Of a DNA stretch of 64,000 nt, positions 63,105-64,000 are shown in pieces (the stretch's first letter is position 1; every line of letters starts with the position of its first letter). The position numbers were made by a program, and so were the translations under genes. The notes under the pieces were generated by a model that had not been told where the DNA came from, made no database searches, and was given only the letters and a program-made list of their open reading frames with translations. This DNA comes from DASRHY01 sp035650275 (lineage in GTDB: Bacteria; Actinomycetota; Actinomycetes; Propionibacteriales; Kribbellaceae): contig DASRHY010000145.1 of the NCBI GenBank assembly GCA_035650275.1, forward strand, positions 38,923 to 102,922, in the 5' to 3' direction.

Positions 63105-63326
63105 TCAGCGCGGGAACGCGCTGGCCCGCCAGCGGCCGGGGCCGTGCTGGAGCGGGCGGCGGACGTTGCGCCAGTACGACGCCCAGTCGCTCGCGCGTTC
63201 CGTCGCAGGCTCGGTCTCGGCGGCCGCGACCCGTGCCGTGATCACCGCGATCAGTGCGGCCAGCTCTTCCGGTGTCGGGTCGCCCTTCACGACCCGCACG
63301 ACCGCCTCCTGCTCCTTGTCGCTCAT
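63105..63326 (-). CDS. accE: acyl-CoA carboxylase epsilon subunit
   Basis: A 73-residue AccE-like protein: VVRVVKGDPTPEELAALIAV at the N-terminus, a helical ARVAAAETEPATERASDWAS, and a C-terminal YWRNVRRPLQHGPGRWRASA. AccE holds AccA3 and AccD5 together and raises activity of propionyl/acetyl-CoA carboxylase in Streptomyces and mycobacteria. It lies 18 bp after the accD gene on the same strand; a short duplication (ATAGGTCGCTC) spans the junction, and the upstream ATG it creates runs straight into a stop. Confidence 0.88.
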   Translation of the reverse strand: MSDKEQEAVVRVVKGDPTPEELAALIAVITARVAAAETEPATERASDWASYWRNVRRPLQHGPGRWRASAFPR

Positions 63327-63344
63327 AGGTCGCTCATAGGTCGC

Positions 63345-64000
63345 TCACAGGGGGATGTTCCCGTGCTTCTTGGGCGGCAGCGTGTCCCGCTTGGTGCGCA
63401 GCAGCCGCAGCGCCCTGACGATCTCGGACCGGGTCTCGCTCGGCTTCACCACCGCGTCGATGTAGCCGCGCTCGGCCGCGACGTACGGGTTCGCCAGGTG
63501 GTCCTCGTACTCGGTGATCAGCTCGGCCCGCCGGCTGTCCGGTTCCTCGGCCGCGGCCAGCTCGCGCCGGTACAGGATGTTCACCGCGCCCTGCGCGCCC
63601 ATCACCGCGATCTGCGCCGTCGGCCAGGCGATGTTGATGTCCGCGCCGAGGTGCTTGGAGCCCATCACGTCATACGCGCCGCCGTACGCCTTCCGGGTGA
63701 TCACCGTGACCATCGGCACCGTGGCCTCGGCGTACGCGTAGATCAGCTTGGCGCCGCGGCGGATGATGCCGTTCCACTCCTGGCCGGTGCCGGGAAGGAA
63801 GCCGGGCACGTCGACGAACGTCAGCAACGGGATGTTGAACGCGTCACAGGTGCGCACGAACCGGGCCGCCTTCTCGGAGGCGTCGATGTCCAGGGTGCCG
63901 GCGAACTGCAGGGGCTGGTTGGCCACCACCCCGACCGGGCGGCCGTCGACGCGGCCGAAGCCGACGACCATGTTGGGCGCGAACAGCGCCTGCACCTCGA
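63345..64000 (-). CDS. accD: acyl-CoA carboxylase beta subunit (AccD5/PccB type), N-terminus beyond window
   Basis: The C-terminal 218 residues of a carboxyltransferase. VGFGRVDGRPVGVVANQPLQ, DASEKAARFVRTCDAFNIPL, LTFVDVPGFLPGTGQEWNGI, RRGAKLIYAYAEATVPMVTV and RKAYGGAYDVMGSKHLGADI are diagnostic of propionyl-CoA carboxylase beta, and it ends PPKKHGNIPL as usual. With AccE next door and the alpha chain at 8972 it would convert propionyl-CoA to methylmalonyl-CoA, feeding odd-chain or methyl-branched lipid and polyketide synthesis. Confidence 0.93.
   Translation of the reverse strand, partial: EVQALFAPNMVVGFGRVDGRPVGVVANQPLQFAGTLDIDASEKAARFVRTCDAFNIPLLTFVDVPGFLPGTGQEWNGIIRRGAKLIYAYAEATVPMVTVITRKAYGGAYDVMGSKHLGADINIAWPTAQIAVMGAQGAVNILYRRELAAAEEPDSRRAELITEYEDHLANPYVAAERGYIDAVVKPSETRSEIVRALRLLRTKRDTLPPKKHGNIPL

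Overview
The window is very GC-rich, densely coded actinobacterial chromosome. Several features point to the Nocardioidaceae/Propionibacteriales, with a Kribbella-like genome my best guess by gene content: biotin-carboxylase/BCCP fusion and AccE-type acyl-CoA carboxylase subunits, a Rv3303c-like LpdA, the DprE1/DprE2/UbiA arabinose-donor genes, a GlnR/NnaR-type nitrate cluster and frequent GTG starts. No rRNA, tRNA, CRISPR array, prophage or transposase gene was seen. Both ends cut a gene: a BBE-like FAD oxidase at the left and an acyl-CoA carboxylase beta subunit at the right.

Layout. 0-8 kb: FAD oxidase, gamma-glutamylcyclotransferase-like protein, LpdA, a Gly-rich membrane protein, then three secreted LGFP-repeat proteins (PGRP amidase, a short one, a SpoIID-type one). 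8-18 kb: cyclophilin, acyl-CoA carboxylase alpha chain, ECF sigma/anti-sigma pair, an MFS pump divergent from HxlR, sucrose phosphorylase divergent from LacI, and an SMP-30 lactonase. 18-28 kb: an atypical Nramp-like transporter, an SDR and an MFS pump divergent from a giant ATPase-LuxR regulator, and an MMPL transporter. 28-39.4 kb: a complete nitrate assimilation locus (nnaR1; narK-nasA-oxidoreductase/nirB-nirD-nnaR2-sirB). 39-51 kb: MerR with acyl-CoA dehydrogenase and carboxyltransferase, small enzymes, an MFS pump, an aldo/keto reductase, and a fused hydantoinase/5-oxoprolinase with GntR. 51-55.5 kb: MoxR-DUF58-DUF4129 cluster. 55.5-64 kb: an SAV_2177-type methyltransferase, dprE2, dprE1, ubiA, a Maf-methyltransferase fusion, a DUF885 peptidase, and accE/accD.

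How the genes work together. The nitrate genes overlap by 4-8 bp from narK to sirB, so uptake, reduction to nitrite, reduction to ammonium, siroheme supply and regulation are probably co-expressed. The nnaR1 and narK promoters carry a near-identical 60-bp module (GlnR-like half-sites plus a TAGCGT -10) with identical spacing. Several divergent regulator/target pairs have visible palindromic operators.

The least expected content is between genes. At least four families of structured repeats occur: (A) a ~300-bp composite of 33-bp direct units, a central hairpin and inverted units, two copies; (B) a ~55-bp element, three copies, one read in frame inside the nitrate reductase partner oxidoreductase; (C) a ~58-bp hairpin, three copies; (D) a 92-bp palindromic element, two copies. 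A, B and C share the core GGCGTGTCG. A perfect 37-bp inverted repeat with two TTATCCACA boxes abuts a G-quadruplex-type tract between dprE1 and dprE2.
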